Source: Bacteroidota bacterium
Lineage (GTDB): Bacteria; Bacteroidota; Bacteroidia; Chitinophagales; LD1
DNA length: 64,000 nt
Assembly (NCBI GenBank): GCA_018267365.1
Contig: JAFDYQ010000016.1
Coordinates: forward strand, 1-64,000
Direction of reading: 5' to 3'
How positions within the stretch are numbered: the first letter of the stretch is position 1; every line of letters begins with the position of its first letter. This document shows positions 24,645 through 34,681 of this stretch, piece by piece. Made by a program: the position numbers and the translations under genes. The notes beneath the pieces were generated by a model. It was not told where the DNA came from and searched no databases. It worked only from the letters and a program-made list of their open reading frames with translations.

Positions 24645-27530
24645 TTATCGGGAGCTGTCCGTCTGATGGAGCAGAGATTCTATCTCCCTGTTTCCGGGAA
24701 ATAATCTCTGGGCCGAAAGCAATATAGCCCTCGCGCTATCTGCTCGTCCCATGCCCGCATAGGTGCGGTAAATATTGATATATGGATTAGGATTGCCAGG
24801 TATGTGTTCTATAGCCTTTCGATTGACAGCCAGTGACCTTTGGTACTCTTTCAGCAGAAAGTAATGATAGCTGAGCTTGCTGTAGTTGTCGTAGTCCTCC
24901 GGTACTAAAACGATGAGGCGCTCCAGATATGGTGCTGCCGCTCCATACATCTTTTTGTAGATATAGATATCGGATACCGTCCTATATACATCCGGATAGG
25001 TGCTGTCTATAGATATGGCATATAGCATAGACTGCAGTCCGCTGTCTGGTTGATTGAGATTGAGATAGACCCTGCCTATATCATAGGCTACATTAAAGAA
25101 ATTGGGATAAATAGCCTTTGCCTTTTGGAAGTTGTCCAGCGCTTCACCCATCATCGCTCTGCGCCGGGCAGTATCCTGCTCTGCAGTGGCGTGCTGCATG
25201 AGATGCAGTGCCAGCAGATTGTGCGCCTGTGCCGAGTTTTCTACATATTTTATATCATGGCGGAAGAGTGTGAGATCATCCTTCCAGTCAGCGTTTCGGG
25301 CCACTGTCAGCACGGAGTAGAGCAGCAGCAGAGCCATGAATACCCCCCTGCCGGCGGGAGCCATAGACTGCCAGTCAGCTTTTCTTTCAGTATCCCTCGC
25401 AAAAAGATAATATATCGTCGCCGTAGCTGCCAGGCACCATCCCAGAGAGGGTAGCATGAGAAAGCGGTCTGCCATCATGCCGGGTACGAAATAGAGATAA
25501 TTGGAAACACTGGTGATGGCGATCAGGTAGAGCATCAGTCCAAAACTGACCAGCGGACAGCCGCGCAGAGTCATAGCTGCGGCTATCAATAGGATCAGAT
25601 AGACCAGCAGGCTGAGCAGCGAGATGGGATCTGACAAATGCTGGGGGCGGATCACCTTATATCCATAATAAAATGAGAGTGGATAGGGCACTATTACTTT
25701 CTGCAGATAGTGAAGCACGATGGACATAGACGTACCGATGCGCACACTGACTGGGTCGTGTCCCGACACGCACTGCTCTATGTACTCCAGCGGACGGTTT
25801 TGCGTCTCCCCTATGAGTGGCGGATTGGCCCTTTCCGTGGCCTGGTGTATACCTTTCACGCCTGTGTGGTATACTCCCTTGCTGGCCACCAGCAGGCTTT
25901 CATCCCGGGTACTTTTGGTCAGGTAAAAAAGCAGTACTGCAGGCACCACAAAGATAATGATGCTCAACCTCATCCCCTTGCGGTAGCGCGTCAGCAGGAT
26001 AGCCGCTACAAATGCTGCCAGGCCATAAGCATATACTGCTGCCGGTGCCCGGAAAAGGCTGAATAACTCCCAAAAATTGAATCCGATGAGCAGCACCAGT
26101 GGGATCAGGAGAAATACTCTCACGCGCCTGTCGGCAAACAGGAAAACAGCAGGAAGGGTCAGTAGTGTGCGAAAATACTCCGGGATCTTCAGCGCGTTAG
26201 CCTCTGTGAATCCCATGCCGGCAGGATCACGGTATCCCTCAAACAAAGCCACTAACAGAAAGGCTAACAGTCCCGGCCAGAAGAGGTCCCTCCGTCCAAA
26301 TACAAGTAAAAAAGCCAGATACTTGGATACGAGGCTCGTGTAGCCCTGCATGTACTCTATATCTGTGAATGGATACAGACAGTTGATAGCTATACAAATA
26401 TTGAATAGTGAGGTGCCCCACCACGACAGCGTAGCGCTGCCGCGTAGCGCCAGTATGCCGAGCAATACCAGCGGCAGCAGACCCGGCAGGAAGAAGTCAT
26501 GCAGCATCAGAAAAAAATAAATGGCCCCCAGCGATATACAGAGCAGTGCCGGCTGCCAGGCCCAGACTGTCTCTGCGGGTACCAGACCGCGTATGACGTC
26601 CCTATACGTCTGCACCGGGAGTATAGGGCCCGGAGCTTCTCTCCTCCATATACTACTGTGCGAGACGCGTGTATATACACGAGAGGCTCCTACTCGCACT
26701 GCAGCGATGACTGCCTTATAGTTTTTCACCGCGGTGAAGGCTGCGATAGTAGCACCTAGGGCCATTATTACCTCAAATTTTGCAAAGCCGCTGCTGATAT
26801 TGAGCAGAAAGTATGATGGTAGCAGGAGGCTGAGGCCGATCAGTAGTACTATGCCGGCAGAGGCATCTGTAAAGAAAAGCAGTGCCAGCGGGATGATGAG
26901 CACCATAGACAGGATGCTGGTCTTGCTCATGAGTGCCAGCGTGAAGAGTATAGTGCTGGCCAGCGTGAGCCAGACCTTGCGCGACCGTGCGATATAGATG
27001 GCTACACTGAGCGTCAGGAGGGAAAAGATCAGTGCAAATATTTCATCCCTGTTCTTGATACTGGCTACTATCTCTGTATGTGAGGTGTGAGCTGCAAAGA
27101 GCATGGCTATGCCAAAAGAAACATAGTCAGGATAGGCTACCAGTAGCTTGCACAGCACTCTGTACAGCAGCCAGCAGCCCAAAGCATAAAACAGAGCATT
27201 GAAAAAATGACTGACAGGCGCATGCTCTCCAAAAATGTCATGCTCTATCGCAAAAGAGATGAGGACGATAGGGCGATACTCATAGGCATAGCCCATATTG
27301 TCCTGATAGTATGACGATGACAAAATCTCGGGTACGGCGGATACGCCATGAGATGTGAGCCGATGGTTCAGCGTCACCAGCTCATCATCCAGGTTATACC
27401 CATTAGGTATAGCATTGGCAAAAAGCAAAAATGCAAATACAAAAACCGCTACCGCGTAGTAGCTCCTGAGCATGAGGATTTTCTTCGGCCCGACAGCACT
27501 CGTGGGCTTGTTCTGTTTCTGTTTCGGCAT
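24645..27530 (-). CDS. TMTC/PMT-like GT-C membrane protein with C-terminal TPR repeats
   Basis: A 961-residue protein. The first 750 residues hold many hydrophobic helices. The first extracytoplasmic loop carries PNGYNLDDEL (Asp48, Asp49, Glu50), the acidic catalytic position of GT-C transferases. Then come EYRPIVLISFAIEHDIFG and AAHTSHTEIVASIKNRDEIFA, both typical of the TMTC family of O-mannosyltransferase-like proteins. The last 190 residues form about four TPR repeats, with IYPNFFNVAYDIGRVYLNL and PEDYDNYSKLSYHYFLLKEY as examples. Such proteins transfer a sugar from a lipid-phosphate donor to a protein or glycan outside the inner membrane, so this one could use a donor made by the GT2 enzymes here. 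It is last in the minus-strand series from 34497, but a 195-base gap with a candidate promoter suggests separate transcription. Confidence 0.78.
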   Translation of the reverse strand: MPKQKQNKPTSAVGPKKILMLRSYYAVAVFVFAFLLFANAIPNGYNLDDELVTLNHRLTSHGVSAVPEILSSSYYQDNMGYAYEYRPIVLISFAIEHDIFGEHAPVSHFFNALFYALGCWLLYRVLCKLLVAYPDYVSFGIAMLFAAHTSHTEIVASIKNRDEIFALIFSLLTLSVAIYIARSRKVWLTLASTILFTLALMSKTSILSMVLIIPLALLFFTDASAGIVLLIGLSLLLPSYFLLNISSGFAKFEVIMALGATIAAFTAVKNYKAVIAAVRVGASRVYTRVSHSSIWRREAPGPILPVQTYRDVIRGLVPAETVWAWQPALLCISLGAIYFFLMLHDFFLPGLLPLVLLGILALRGSATLSWWGTSLFNICIAINCLYPFTDIEYMQGYTSLVSKYLAFLLVFGRRDLFWPGLLAFLLVALFEGYRDPAGMGFTEANALKIPEYFRTLLTLPAVFLFADRRVRVFLLIPLVLLIGFNFWELFSLFRAPAAVYAYGLAAFVAAILLTRYRKGMRLSIIIFVVPAVLLFYLTKSTRDESLLVASKGVYHTGVKGIHQATERANPPLIGETQNRPLEYIEQCVSGHDPVSVRIGTSMSIVLHYLQKVIVPYPLSFYYGYKVIRPQHLSDPISLLSLLVYLILLIAAAMTLRGCPLVSFGLMLYLIAITSVSNYLYFVPGMMADRFLMLPSLGWCLAATATIYYLFARDTERKADWQSMAPAGRGVFMALLLLYSVLTVARNADWKDDLTLFRHDIKYVENSAQAHNLLALHLMQHATAEQDTARRRAMMGEALDNFQKAKAIYPNFFNVAYDIGRVYLNLNQPDSGLQSMLYAISIDSTYPDVYRTVSDIYIYKKMYGAAAPYLERLIVLVPEDYDNYSKLSYHYFLLKEYQRSLAVNRKAIEHIPGNPNPYINIYRTYAGMGRADSARAILLSAQRLFPGNREIESLLHQTDSSR

Positions 27531-27575
27531 AAATAGTCTCTGAGCTCAAAACGTCCTCACATCTTCATGTATCAT

Positions 27576-27608
27576 TAAATGTAGTTGTTTTCCCTTTATT
27601 GCCTCAAA
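27576..27608 (-). promoter_or_regulatory. Candidate promoter for the TMTC-like gene
   Basis: On the minus strand TTTG (27605-27608) is followed after 21 bases by TACATTTA (27576-27583), which matches the TAnnTTTG element in 7 of 8 positions. It lies 45 bases before the start at 27530, within the 195-base gap after the aminotransferase gene. Confidence 0.25.
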
Positions 27609-27725
27609 GTTTGTCACCGGAAATAAGGCAACGAAAGGCTTATTCCTGTGAGTCTTGCTTTTCTCACCTAAAAATAAAACATGCAGAAAAAGTCACATTA
27701 ACAGAGGGGCGCAAGATGGATACTT

Positions 27726-29153
27726 TTATCTTTTCAAAAATTTGAGGAACCTATTGGAAATAAAAGTAGTGGTGGTAGCCAGTAGCCCAGCCTGTAGCGT
27801 ACCCTCCAGTGCAGCAAAGAAACACTCTATCTCTCCAGGCTGCACGATCACCGGCGGCGAAAAGTTGATCCCCTCCGGGGTGAAAGAGGTGTAAACATTA
27901 TAATGCGAAAACATCCAATCAGTGATGCCGGCTAGTATGACCTGATATACAAAGCGGTCCTGCTTTACCATAGTCACCGGCAGTAGCCGCAGTGCGCTCT
28001 CCACCAGCTCTGTTTTGATATTGAGTCGTATAGAGAATAACGTCCCCTGACCTACACCCTCTCTGACCAGGCCGGGAAATTTGGCCTGTAGGGCGGCTAT
28101 CTGAGCGGAGATCATCGCGCCCGCCCGCCGGCTTTGGCTCACATAGTCATCATCGGCTATGATATTGAGCGCCTCTATGGCTGTGGCACACTCCTCGCCA
28201 AATCCATTGTAGGTGGTAGAGTGCAGCACAAAGTCATGATGATTGCCAAAGGTCTTTTGCAGCACGGGGGTACGGGCTACAAAAGCTGAGAGGGACGATT
28301 TTCCTCCCCCTATAGATTTTGACGTAGTCAGTATATCCGGCACCACCCCATAGTCCATAAAGTAAAAAAGATTACCCGTTTTGCACCATCCTGTAAACAC
28401 TTCATCAAAGACCAGGATTATATTGTCTTTATCACAAATTTCGCGCAACGCCTTCAGAAATTCACCATCACACTTTCGCCCCGTGCTGGCCGAGTAGGGC
28501 TCCAGAAAGATAGCATAGATATCTGAGCTCCCATCTTTCTTTCTGAGTGCCGACACAGTCCGTCTGATAGATTCTATATTGCCATATTCATAGGCCACGG
28601 TGCCCGGTATTTTCGGGAATCCATAATGTAGCTCTTTGGAGCCTGTGATACTACCCGCTCCCAGCAGCTTGCCATGATAGGATATATCAGAGTAGAGTAT
28701 CTGAGAGCGGCTGCCCGCGTGATACTTGTGAGCCATTTTGATCGCACCGTCCACAGCCTCCGCACCCGAGTTGCAGAAAAAAGGATAGTTGAGGTCTGCC
28801 GGCAGCATAGCAGCCACATTGGCACTGAGAGCCGCCAGGTACGGAGAGAATATGGTCTTGTGCACCTCCATACGCTGCTGCTGTTGATACCTGATCCGGG
28901 CTGCCAGTATCCGCGGGTGATTGTGCCCATGATTCAGTACCCCCTGGCCTCCGGTAGCATCCAGCACTTTTTTGCCGCTGCGGGTATAAAGCCAGAGCCC
29001 CTCAGCCCGCTCTATCAGCTCCGACCCGATGGCAAATGTAGAGAAGACATCCTCATACACAGGATTGATATAGGCCTTGTACAGGTCCTTTATTTCTTTT
29101 AGAGAGACGCGCTCTGCATCATCTATGGTCAGAAGTTTCTTGTTGATATGCAT
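27726..29153 (-). CDS. Class III PLP-dependent aminotransferase
   Basis: A 475-residue class III (acetylornithine/GSA/omega type) aminotransferase. The phosphate-binding FCNSGAEAVDGAIK is at 126-139, the PLP-nitrogen Asp250 in ILVFDEVFTGW, and the Schiff-base Lys279 in ILTTSKSIGGGK. The full fold is present. It would place an amino group on an aldehyde or keto intermediate, or take one off. In this locus it could make an amine for the GNAT acyltransferase or modify a product built on the ACP. It is downstream of the SGNH gene (65-base gap) in the minus-strand series starting at 34497. It is not clearly any named enzyme, since the N-terminal DLYKAYINPVY segment is not one I can tie to a pathway. 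Confidence 0.88.
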   Translation of the reverse strand: MHINKKLLTIDDAERVSLKEIKDLYKAYINPVYEDVFSTFAIGSELIERAEGLWLYTRSGKKVLDATGGQGVLNHGHNHPRILAARIRYQQQQRMEVHKTIFSPYLAALSANVAAMLPADLNYPFFCNSGAEAVDGAIKMAHKYHAGSRSQILYSDISYHGKLLGAGSITGSKELHYGFPKIPGTVAYEYGNIESIRRTVSALRKKDGSSDIYAIFLEPYSASTGRKCDGEFLKALREICDKDNIILVFDEVFTGWCKTGNLFYFMDYGVVPDILTTSKSIGGGKSSLSAFVARTPVLQKTFGNHHDFVLHSTTYNGFGEECATAIEALNIIADDDYVSQSRRAGAMISAQIAALQAKFPGLVREGVGQGTLFSIRLNIKTELVESALRLLPVTMVKQDRFVYQVILAGITDWMFSHYNVYTSFTPEGINFSPPVIVQPGEIECFFAALEGTLQAGLLATTTTFISNRFLKFLKR

Positions 29154-29218
29154 GATTTATGGTTTGTGATCCGCTCAGGATAGATCCTTGCGTCCCATTT
29201 GAAACTAATATTATAACG

Positions 29219-30526
29219 CTACTGCAGTTCCATACCGTAATGCCCGATAAAGTATTTAGCTATCGTATCGGCCACTATTTTATCTACCATCTCCGTAGGA
29301 TGCGGGTCATGAGAATTTACCACCCTTTGGTCCAGAGGGAGATCTCTGACCAGCGGGGTTATGTCTATTACATCTGTATGCTGTGCACGTAGCGCCTCTG
29401 CCAGCCGCTGGGTATAGAGCCTTTCGGCATCTGCAGGACCGCCGCTCCACAAATAAGGAAAAATGATGACCAGAAATTTGCTGCCTTTGCCCTTATAATA
29501 TGCTGCGGATTGGCTAAGCGGCCTCAAGTGCTCACTGAAGGGAGTAACATAAGCACCATTTGAGTCTGTCAGCGCGTGCCCCTCTACTACTATACTATCA
29601 GCAAGGTAAATTTGATTCAAAAAGTTCATATATGTCCGATAGCTGGCCACCTCATTATGTCGGAAGTATTCCCAGTATATATAATCCAGCAAAAAAGACC
29701 GCTGTCTGAAAAACATTCTGCCAAAACGTTCTATCGGGTCTTTCCTGATTTCGTTTTCATAAATATCAGGTCCCAATTCAGACGTGTCTATGTCATCACC
29801 AAAGTACTGCCATACCACAGCATAGGGCTGCTGCCCGGCTGCAGTGTCAAAGGCAAACAGTGTTTCTTTCTCGTGATATATATCAGCGCCGCCGTCGCCC
29901 AGGTTTACACATATTACCCGATCGTCAGTGTCCTTAGGTATATTCTGAAACTGTCTCAGCAGACGTTCTACCTGCGCGGGAAAACTTTGCTCTGTATTCT
30001 CAAGCCCAAATCCAAACGTAAAAGAGTCACCGATAAACCATATCGACTTTTTCTTCTTTTTCAGATTGGGAATAGGTTCTCTGAAATCTGCACGGTCTTC
30101 TTCACCTTTGGAGTTTATAAAATTAAAAGTAGTACGATGTGTAAAGTGTCTTTTGCTCCAAAGCTTGTAGCTCCAGCGCATACCTATTCCGTTGGTCCGC
30201 TCGTAGTGGAGGAAAAAAAGCTCTCCACTCAGCAGGATGATGGTCAAGACCAACACCAGCAGTACTGCATTCTTGACTTTTTCTGATAGCGAAGAGCGTA
30301 TAGCACAAGCTACGCACAAGCCAGCGAAGGCAAAGATAGAAAGTACTAAAAATACCGTAGCCACCGACTGCAGTAGCATCATTCTTGCAGGCCGTAGCGA
30401 CTGGCCCATAGGACCCGGAAACATCATCATCCGAGTGATATAAACATATATAGCCAGCAAAAGAAGGGGGAGCAGGATCAACACCCACCATGTCAGTCTA
30501 TTACTCACTACACCGTTTCGTCTCAT
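29219..30526 (-). CDS. Membrane-anchored SGNH-family protein (second copy)
   Basis: A 435-residue protein with three N-terminal hydrophobic segments (about 12-32, 48-75 and 86-106) and an extracytoplasmic SGNH domain. Block I is FIGDSFTFG (Ser168). Block II resembles NLGDGGAD. The block III position reads FGDDID rather than GxND, so the oxyanion Asn may be missing or shifted. The terminal His is in SHDPHPTEM (Asp407, His409). This resembles the periplasmic SGNH domain of alginate-O-acetyltransferase-like systems and could add or remove acyl groups on exported glycan. Upstream on the same strand is the ASST-like lipoprotein gene (49-base gap). Confidence 0.7.
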   Translation of the reverse strand: MRRNGVVSNRLTWWVLILLPLLLLAIYVYITRMMMFPGPMGQSLRPARMMLLQSVATVFLVLSIFAFAGLCVACAIRSSLSEKVKNAVLLVLVLTIILLSGELFFLHYERTNGIGMRWSYKLWSKRHFTHRTTFNFINSKGEEDRADFREPIPNLKKKKKSIWFIGDSFTFGFGLENTEQSFPAQVERLLRQFQNIPKDTDDRVICVNLGDGGADIYHEKETLFAFDTAAGQQPYAVVWQYFGDDIDTSELGPDIYENEIRKDPIERFGRMFFRQRSFLLDYIYWEYFRHNEVASYRTYMNFLNQIYLADSIVVEGHALTDSNGAYVTPFSEHLRPLSQSAAYYKGKGSKFLVIIFPYLWSGGPADAERLYTQRLAEALRAQHTDVIDITPLVRDLPLDQRVVNSHDPHPTEMVDKIVADTIAKYFIGHYGMELQ

Positions 30527-30575
30527 ACTATTGATACTTCGCTAGCGCTCTTTTATAATGTTCTTATGGGCATAT

Positions 30576-31841
30576 TTACCGTGTCAGCTGGTTTTTCATC
30601 TTTTCGGAGATAGCCTGTCCTATACGTGTCATTCTGTAAAAGGAAGCCGGCAAATGTGTTTCCCAGTCTTTCTCAGTGGGCAGGTATAGCCAAACTTGTT
30701 TTTTATTGGTATCCAGTTCCATCACCTTAGTACCTTCCTGATCTGTAGAGGCACAGATCAGGGTATTGCCATTAGGTAGGCGCTGTGCACTACCGAGAAA
30801 AGGGGCAGCCATAGATTCTTTCGGCTCAGCGGTATATTCCCAGACTATTTTATTTGCGCGAGGCTCATATTCTGTGATACTCACCCATGGTCGGCCTACA
30901 GGCTTTATAAAAGGCCTTGGGGCAAAAACCTTATGAAGCGGATTTAGATAGGCTTCTCTGCCCTGTTTATCCTCATCCCAGTATTCGGCATCTGTACTGT
31001 TTTGAAAGATCAGAATCGTGTTTTGTGGTGTCAGCGTGACGGTATGCAGCCGTGTAGGGTCAGGCAGATAGCCGATCCACTCAAATCTACGTGTAGCCGT
31101 ATCTAGGATACCATAGCATGCATAGGGATTCAAGGATATAAGAAGGTTGCCCTTCCTGAAAGCAGGATTGAAACCGGCGAGAGAGTTGTCCGGTAGCACT
31201 TGCATAGAGTTTAGGTGCGACCACTCGTATGCTTCGCCAGAGCCTTGATCATTTCGGGCCTTGATAAAAAACCGCTCGGGAGCCTGAGAAATATACTCTT
31301 CTATCCCCTGCGCCGAATCAAAGGGAATAAGTAAATCTTTCAGCATTACGGACTTTGAGATTATGGAGAAGTACTCATTCCAATGATCCAATAGTGACCA
31401 CCTGTATATAACCTTCCCTTCAGGAGATAATATCAGAATGACATCATACCTCAGGTTTATTCCCTTAAACTTATCCATTTGACTGACAAATAGATAGATA
31501 GCTCCACCATCGTCTACCGTGATTTCATGATGCACATGGCTTATGGGTACCTGCCACAGCACTTTTCCGTTTACATCAAATTTTGCAAGCATAGAGTCTG
31601 ATGCCCCTAGCATAGTGCCGTCAGAGAGCACCTTTATAAATCCCCAGGGGTATTCTTTTAGGACGTTGCCCCTCATATCCAGTAGCAGGCTTCTCTCCTT
31701 TTGATCTAAAATATTGAGTCCTGGGTCTGCATGAGCGGTATCATAAATCAGGACGTCATCCACAGGAGTTGCAGGCTGTATACTATGTTTACACTGGCCG
31801 AAGAGCAAAAGGACGAGGAGACCTAAAAGAGATTTTTTCAT
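30576..31841 (-). CDS. Lipoprotein of arylsulfotransferase-like (ASST) beta-propeller family
   Basis: About 421 residues from ATG 31841 (MKKSLLGLLVLLLFGQCKHS), which gives a lipoprotein-like signal with Cys17; the in-frame start at 31880 would bury this signal. The rest is a repeated beta-strand protein with WQVPISHVHHEITVDDGG, LPDNSLAGFN and QRLPNGNTLICAST, the pattern of ASST family proteins, which move sulfate groups from aryl sulfates to phenolic acceptors outside the cell membrane. The call is by motif style only; a non-enzymatic PQQ-like propeller is a real alternative. It lies between a GT-C-like gene (73-base gap) and an SGNH gene on the same strand. Confidence 0.55.
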   Translation of the reverse strand: MKKSLLGLLVLLLFGQCKHSIQPATPVDDVLIYDTAHADPGLNILDQKERSLLLDMRGNVLKEYPWGFIKVLSDGTMLGASDSMLAKFDVNGKVLWQVPISHVHHEITVDDGGAIYLFVSQMDKFKGINLRYDVILILSPEGKVIYRWSLLDHWNEYFSIISKSVMLKDLLIPFDSAQGIEEYISQAPERFFIKARNDQGSGEAYEWSHLNSMQVLPDNSLAGFNPAFRKGNLLISLNPYACYGILDTATRRFEWIGYLPDPTRLHTVTLTPQNTILIFQNSTDAEYWDEDKQGREAYLNPLHKVFAPRPFIKPVGRPWVSITEYEPRANKIVWEYTAEPKESMAAPFLGSAQRLPNGNTLICASTDQEGTKVMELDTNKKQVWLYLPTEKDWETHLPASFYRMTRIGQAISEKMKNQLTR

Positions 31842-31914
31842 TTTAGTGAAAAACCTGATTTTTTGAAAGTAAAAAAACAATTGGCTTCATGAATGGAGTA
31901 ATGAAAATAACGGA

Positions 31915-33432
31915 TTACCTTGGGTTCTGGGTTTTCACCACGCGTATCTTAAATTGTTTTTCTATAAAAAATTGCCTGCCATATTGACTGCAATATTCCA
32001 ATGTGTACGCGGGATGTGATTGAAAATGAGGCACTTCTAACACCATACTATCACCTGCTGATGGTTGCCAAGGTCTGTAACTATTCAGCAAAGTGTCAGG
32101 ATAATGCGGCAGAAAGCAGATGTTAGTCAGCGTATAGTGGCCTGAGGGCAGCATAGTAGTACCCGTACTATCTATATGATACCTGGCACGACTGGAATAA
32201 TATAACGCCGGCGACAACTCCTGATAATATTGGAAATCGGTCGTTCCCCTTTTTTCAAACAAACGATATTTATAGATCGCGTGCCGTGGATATTCTATTG
32301 CATTAAAATCCTGGATCACAAAACCGTAGTTGACGCATGCCAGGAGTACCATGCACCACATGACCATATCTGACCGACATAGCTTTTGCTGCTGCAAGAA
32401 GATCAAGACACCTATGATCACAAAAGGGTAATACATGTGTAATACACGACCCTCAAAAACCATCTGATCGAAAAACACCACATAGGCTCCGAATGCCACA
32501 TATGCTATAGTGCCGAGCGCAAACAGTAGGCTGATACTATATTGATCTTTTAGTTTGAAAAGCATCAATCCTCCCATGACAGACAGGCATAGCAACACTA
32601 CTCCCCACCACTTCTCGACCAGATAAAAATATAGTGCTATAAAATACAATCCCTCATTGTTGCTACCTTCTCCTTCTATCGTCTTCGAATAGCTATAGAC
32701 AAAGCTAAGATACGACCCACCTTCATATCGCAGGATAGCTTCATAAAATAATACAAGGACTATAAAGGGAGCTACAAAATATGCTGTGTTTTTTATTGCA
32801 TGTTCCTTATGCCTGTAGCTGCGGAGCATCAGAAAACCTGCATTAATAAAAATGAACATAAAGCCGCCCATATAGTGAGTGAGTCCTATGGCAGAAAGCA
32901 ACCCCGCCAGCAGTATCGTACCTGGCCTCTGCTCCTTCCGTAGCAATATATCTAGCGCCAGCAGCTGCCAAAGCAGCGCCTGATCATACGGTAGTATATG
33001 GCGCGTGTATATGTTAAAGTTGAAGAGTGTACCCAACAACAGTGTACCAGTCAAAGCCATCTCAATAGTGAAACCCAGTTTGACTAATATTCTGTAAAAT
33101 ACATATAGGCTGAGTAGAGAAAAGACAATGTTATACACGCCCATTAGGCAGAGCATGTCAGCGCTTAGCATTTGCCTGCCAGTGGCGTGTGCGATAGGCA
33201 GCAGGCTGATGTACTCTGCCAGCCGCATAGCCAGCTCGGGCAGCTGAGCCTGCATTTCGCCTACGGCATGGGTCCATGTAGACAAATGACCAAAATCCGC
33301 AACGTGCATATCTATCCAGATAAAGAGAAATTCATCCGGGTCTTCCAGATAGCCCTTTCCGGCTATCAGTATCCTACCGGTGAGCAGGACTGCAAAAACA
33401 AACACAAAATAGATGATCTGCTTTCTATTCAT
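31915..33432 (-). CDS. GT-C-like polytopic glycosyltransferase-type membrane protein
   Basis: A 505-residue protein with about ten membrane helices in the first 400 residues and a soluble C-terminal region of about 110 residues. The first loop after helix 1 reads KGYLEDPDEFLFIW, an acidic motif where GT-C enzymes such as PMT/ArnT and GT39/GT83 bind the lipid-phosphate sugar. A NFNIYTRHILPYD segment follows a later helix. It would transfer a sugar on the periplasmic face. Base composition here and in the two genes downstream looks more AT-rich than in the oxygenase genes (a sample line at 32701 is about 38% GC). Its ATG directly follows the stop of the radical SAM gene upstream. Confidence 0.65.
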   Translation of the reverse strand: MNRKQIIYFVFVFAVLLTGRILIAGKGYLEDPDEFLFIWIDMHVADFGHLSTWTHAVGEMQAQLPELAMRLAEYISLLPIAHATGRQMLSADMLCLMGVYNIVFSLLSLYVFYRILVKLGFTIEMALTGTLLLGTLFNFNIYTRHILPYDQALLWQLLALDILLRKEQRPGTILLAGLLSAIGLTHYMGGFMFIFINAGFLMLRSYRHKEHAIKNTAYFVAPFIVLVLFYEAILRYEGGSYLSFVYSYSKTIEGEGSNNEGLYFIALYFYLVEKWWGVVLLCLSVMGGLMLFKLKDQYSISLLFALGTIAYVAFGAYVVFFDQMVFEGRVLHMYYPFVIIGVLIFLQQQKLCRSDMVMWCMVLLACVNYGFVIQDFNAIEYPRHAIYKYRLFEKRGTTDFQYYQELSPALYYSSRARYHIDSTGTTMLPSGHYTLTNICFLPHYPDTLLNSYRPWQPSAGDSMVLEVPHFQSHPAYTLEYCSQYGRQFFIEKQFKIRVVKTQNPR

Positions 33433-34497
33433 CTATACCGGTTTGATCAGAGCGGCGAGTGACTGCACCGGAGCCTGCAGCATATTATGCGGCCCATAGC
33501 AGCTCATCCAGCAGTGGGGGCACTTATCTTTCTTGATATCGGCCAGCAGCGCTTCGGCTTCTGCGCTGTGATAGTGCGCAGTGTCAAAACCCGGACCGAT
33601 ATGACTGATGGGCGGGAGAAACATGCACTGATGCACCTCTCCGGTAGCCATCAGGTGAGCAGAGGAGAGCCCTACATCACAGGGTATGATATTGGTGGTC
33701 CGGTTCTTGTCGAGAAAGAATATGCCTATCTTGATATATAGCTTTACGATCCAGTCTCCCAGAGAGGATATTTTATAGCTTTTGTAAATGCTCCTGAGAG
33801 ATGCTGCGACATTCAGGTTAAAAGCTTTGTCTGCCTCCTTGCCGTTTTCCGTCAGAAATATACCTCCGGTATGCACAAAGGTCACAGCCTTGATCTTGTC
33901 TCTGAAGGCATGGTACGATGTAGTGATGAACGAATGATTGGTATCTGCCACGGTAATGCCAAAGTGCGCCTGTATACCGTGGGCAGTCAGCAGCTCATAG
34001 GTTTCCATACAGCGCGCATAGTTGCCTTTGATGCCTCTCATGGTGTCGTGTGTCTGCTCATCTCCGTCCAGGCTGATAGTGATGAAGAGGTCTGCCTTTA
34101 GCTCCTTTCTGATCAGCAGCGCATAGTCCAGTATGCGCTGCGGCATGAGCCCGTTGGTAGTGAAAGTAATGATGCGCAGTCCGGGGCAATTATCCTTTAT
34201 GAGCCGCACCACCTCCGGAAACTGATTATTGGTCGTGACCTCGCCACCTGTCAGCGCCAGCCACAGCAGGTGGCGGTCCATTCTTTTCAGAAAGATCTCA
34301 AAGTCTCTGAGGTTTATTTTTTTGACATCCTCCTTTTTTATTTTCCATATGTCGCAGTAGAGGCATTTTGAGTTGCATTGTGTAGTGAGCTCCACTACCA
34401 CCTTGTAGGGTACTATTTTATGCCGCTGGCCCGTCAGCTTATAGTATCCATGCTGCAGGTTTTTGAGTGTCAGATCTACTATGGTGCGGATGGTCAT
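33433..34497 (-). CDS. Radical SAM protein with SPASM/twitch-like C-terminal cysteines
   Basis: A 354-residue radical SAM enzyme. The [4Fe-4S] motif is TTQCNSKCLYCDIWK (Cys41, Cys45, Cys48) and the GGE motif is ALTGGEVTTN. A C-terminal set of cysteines (Cys273, Cys291, Cys326, Cys329, Cys333) fits auxiliary cluster binding by a SPASM-type domain; CPHCWMSC is the last part. The layout is that of peptide-modifying and small-molecule SPASM enzymes, with the auxiliary domain in the usual C-terminal place, unlike the trio at 59187-63744. It is the first gene of the minus-strand series running to 27726. Substrate unknown; no precursor peptide gene is recognisable next to it. Confidence 0.85.
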   Translation of the reverse strand: MTIRTIVDLTLKNLQHGYYKLTGQRHKIVPYKVVVELTTQCNSKCLYCDIWKIKKEDVKKINLRDFEIFLKRMDRHLLWLALTGGEVTTNNQFPEVVRLIKDNCPGLRIITFTTNGLMPQRILDYALLIRKELKADLFITISLDGDEQTHDTMRGIKGNYARCMETYELLTAHGIQAHFGITVADTNHSFITTSYHAFRDKIKAVTFVHTGGIFLTENGKEADKAFNLNVAASLRSIYKSYKISSLGDWIVKLYIKIGIFFLDKNRTTNIIPCDVGLSSAHLMATGEVHQCMFLPPISHIGPGFDTAHYHSAEAEALLADIKKDKCPHCWMSCYGPHNMLQAPVQSLAALIKPV

Positions 34498-34681
34498 GAA
34501 AAATCGCTTGCCGTTATTTATTCATTGTTATAAAGGAGCTAGCCGCAATGAAGTAAACAAAATTACGCCGCCTTGTCGCTTCATATATTCATACAGGCCG
34601 AAAAAAGAAATAATTTCACTCTTACAGCCTTTCAGACACAAGATTCTTGTACTTTTCTACCTCATAAAGCTACGCAAAGAT

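Noticed and set aside
33433..34497. RiPP maturase with a nearby precursor peptide
   Set aside because: No short gene with a leader and Cys/Ser/Thr-rich core was found next to any of the SPASM-type radical SAM genes.
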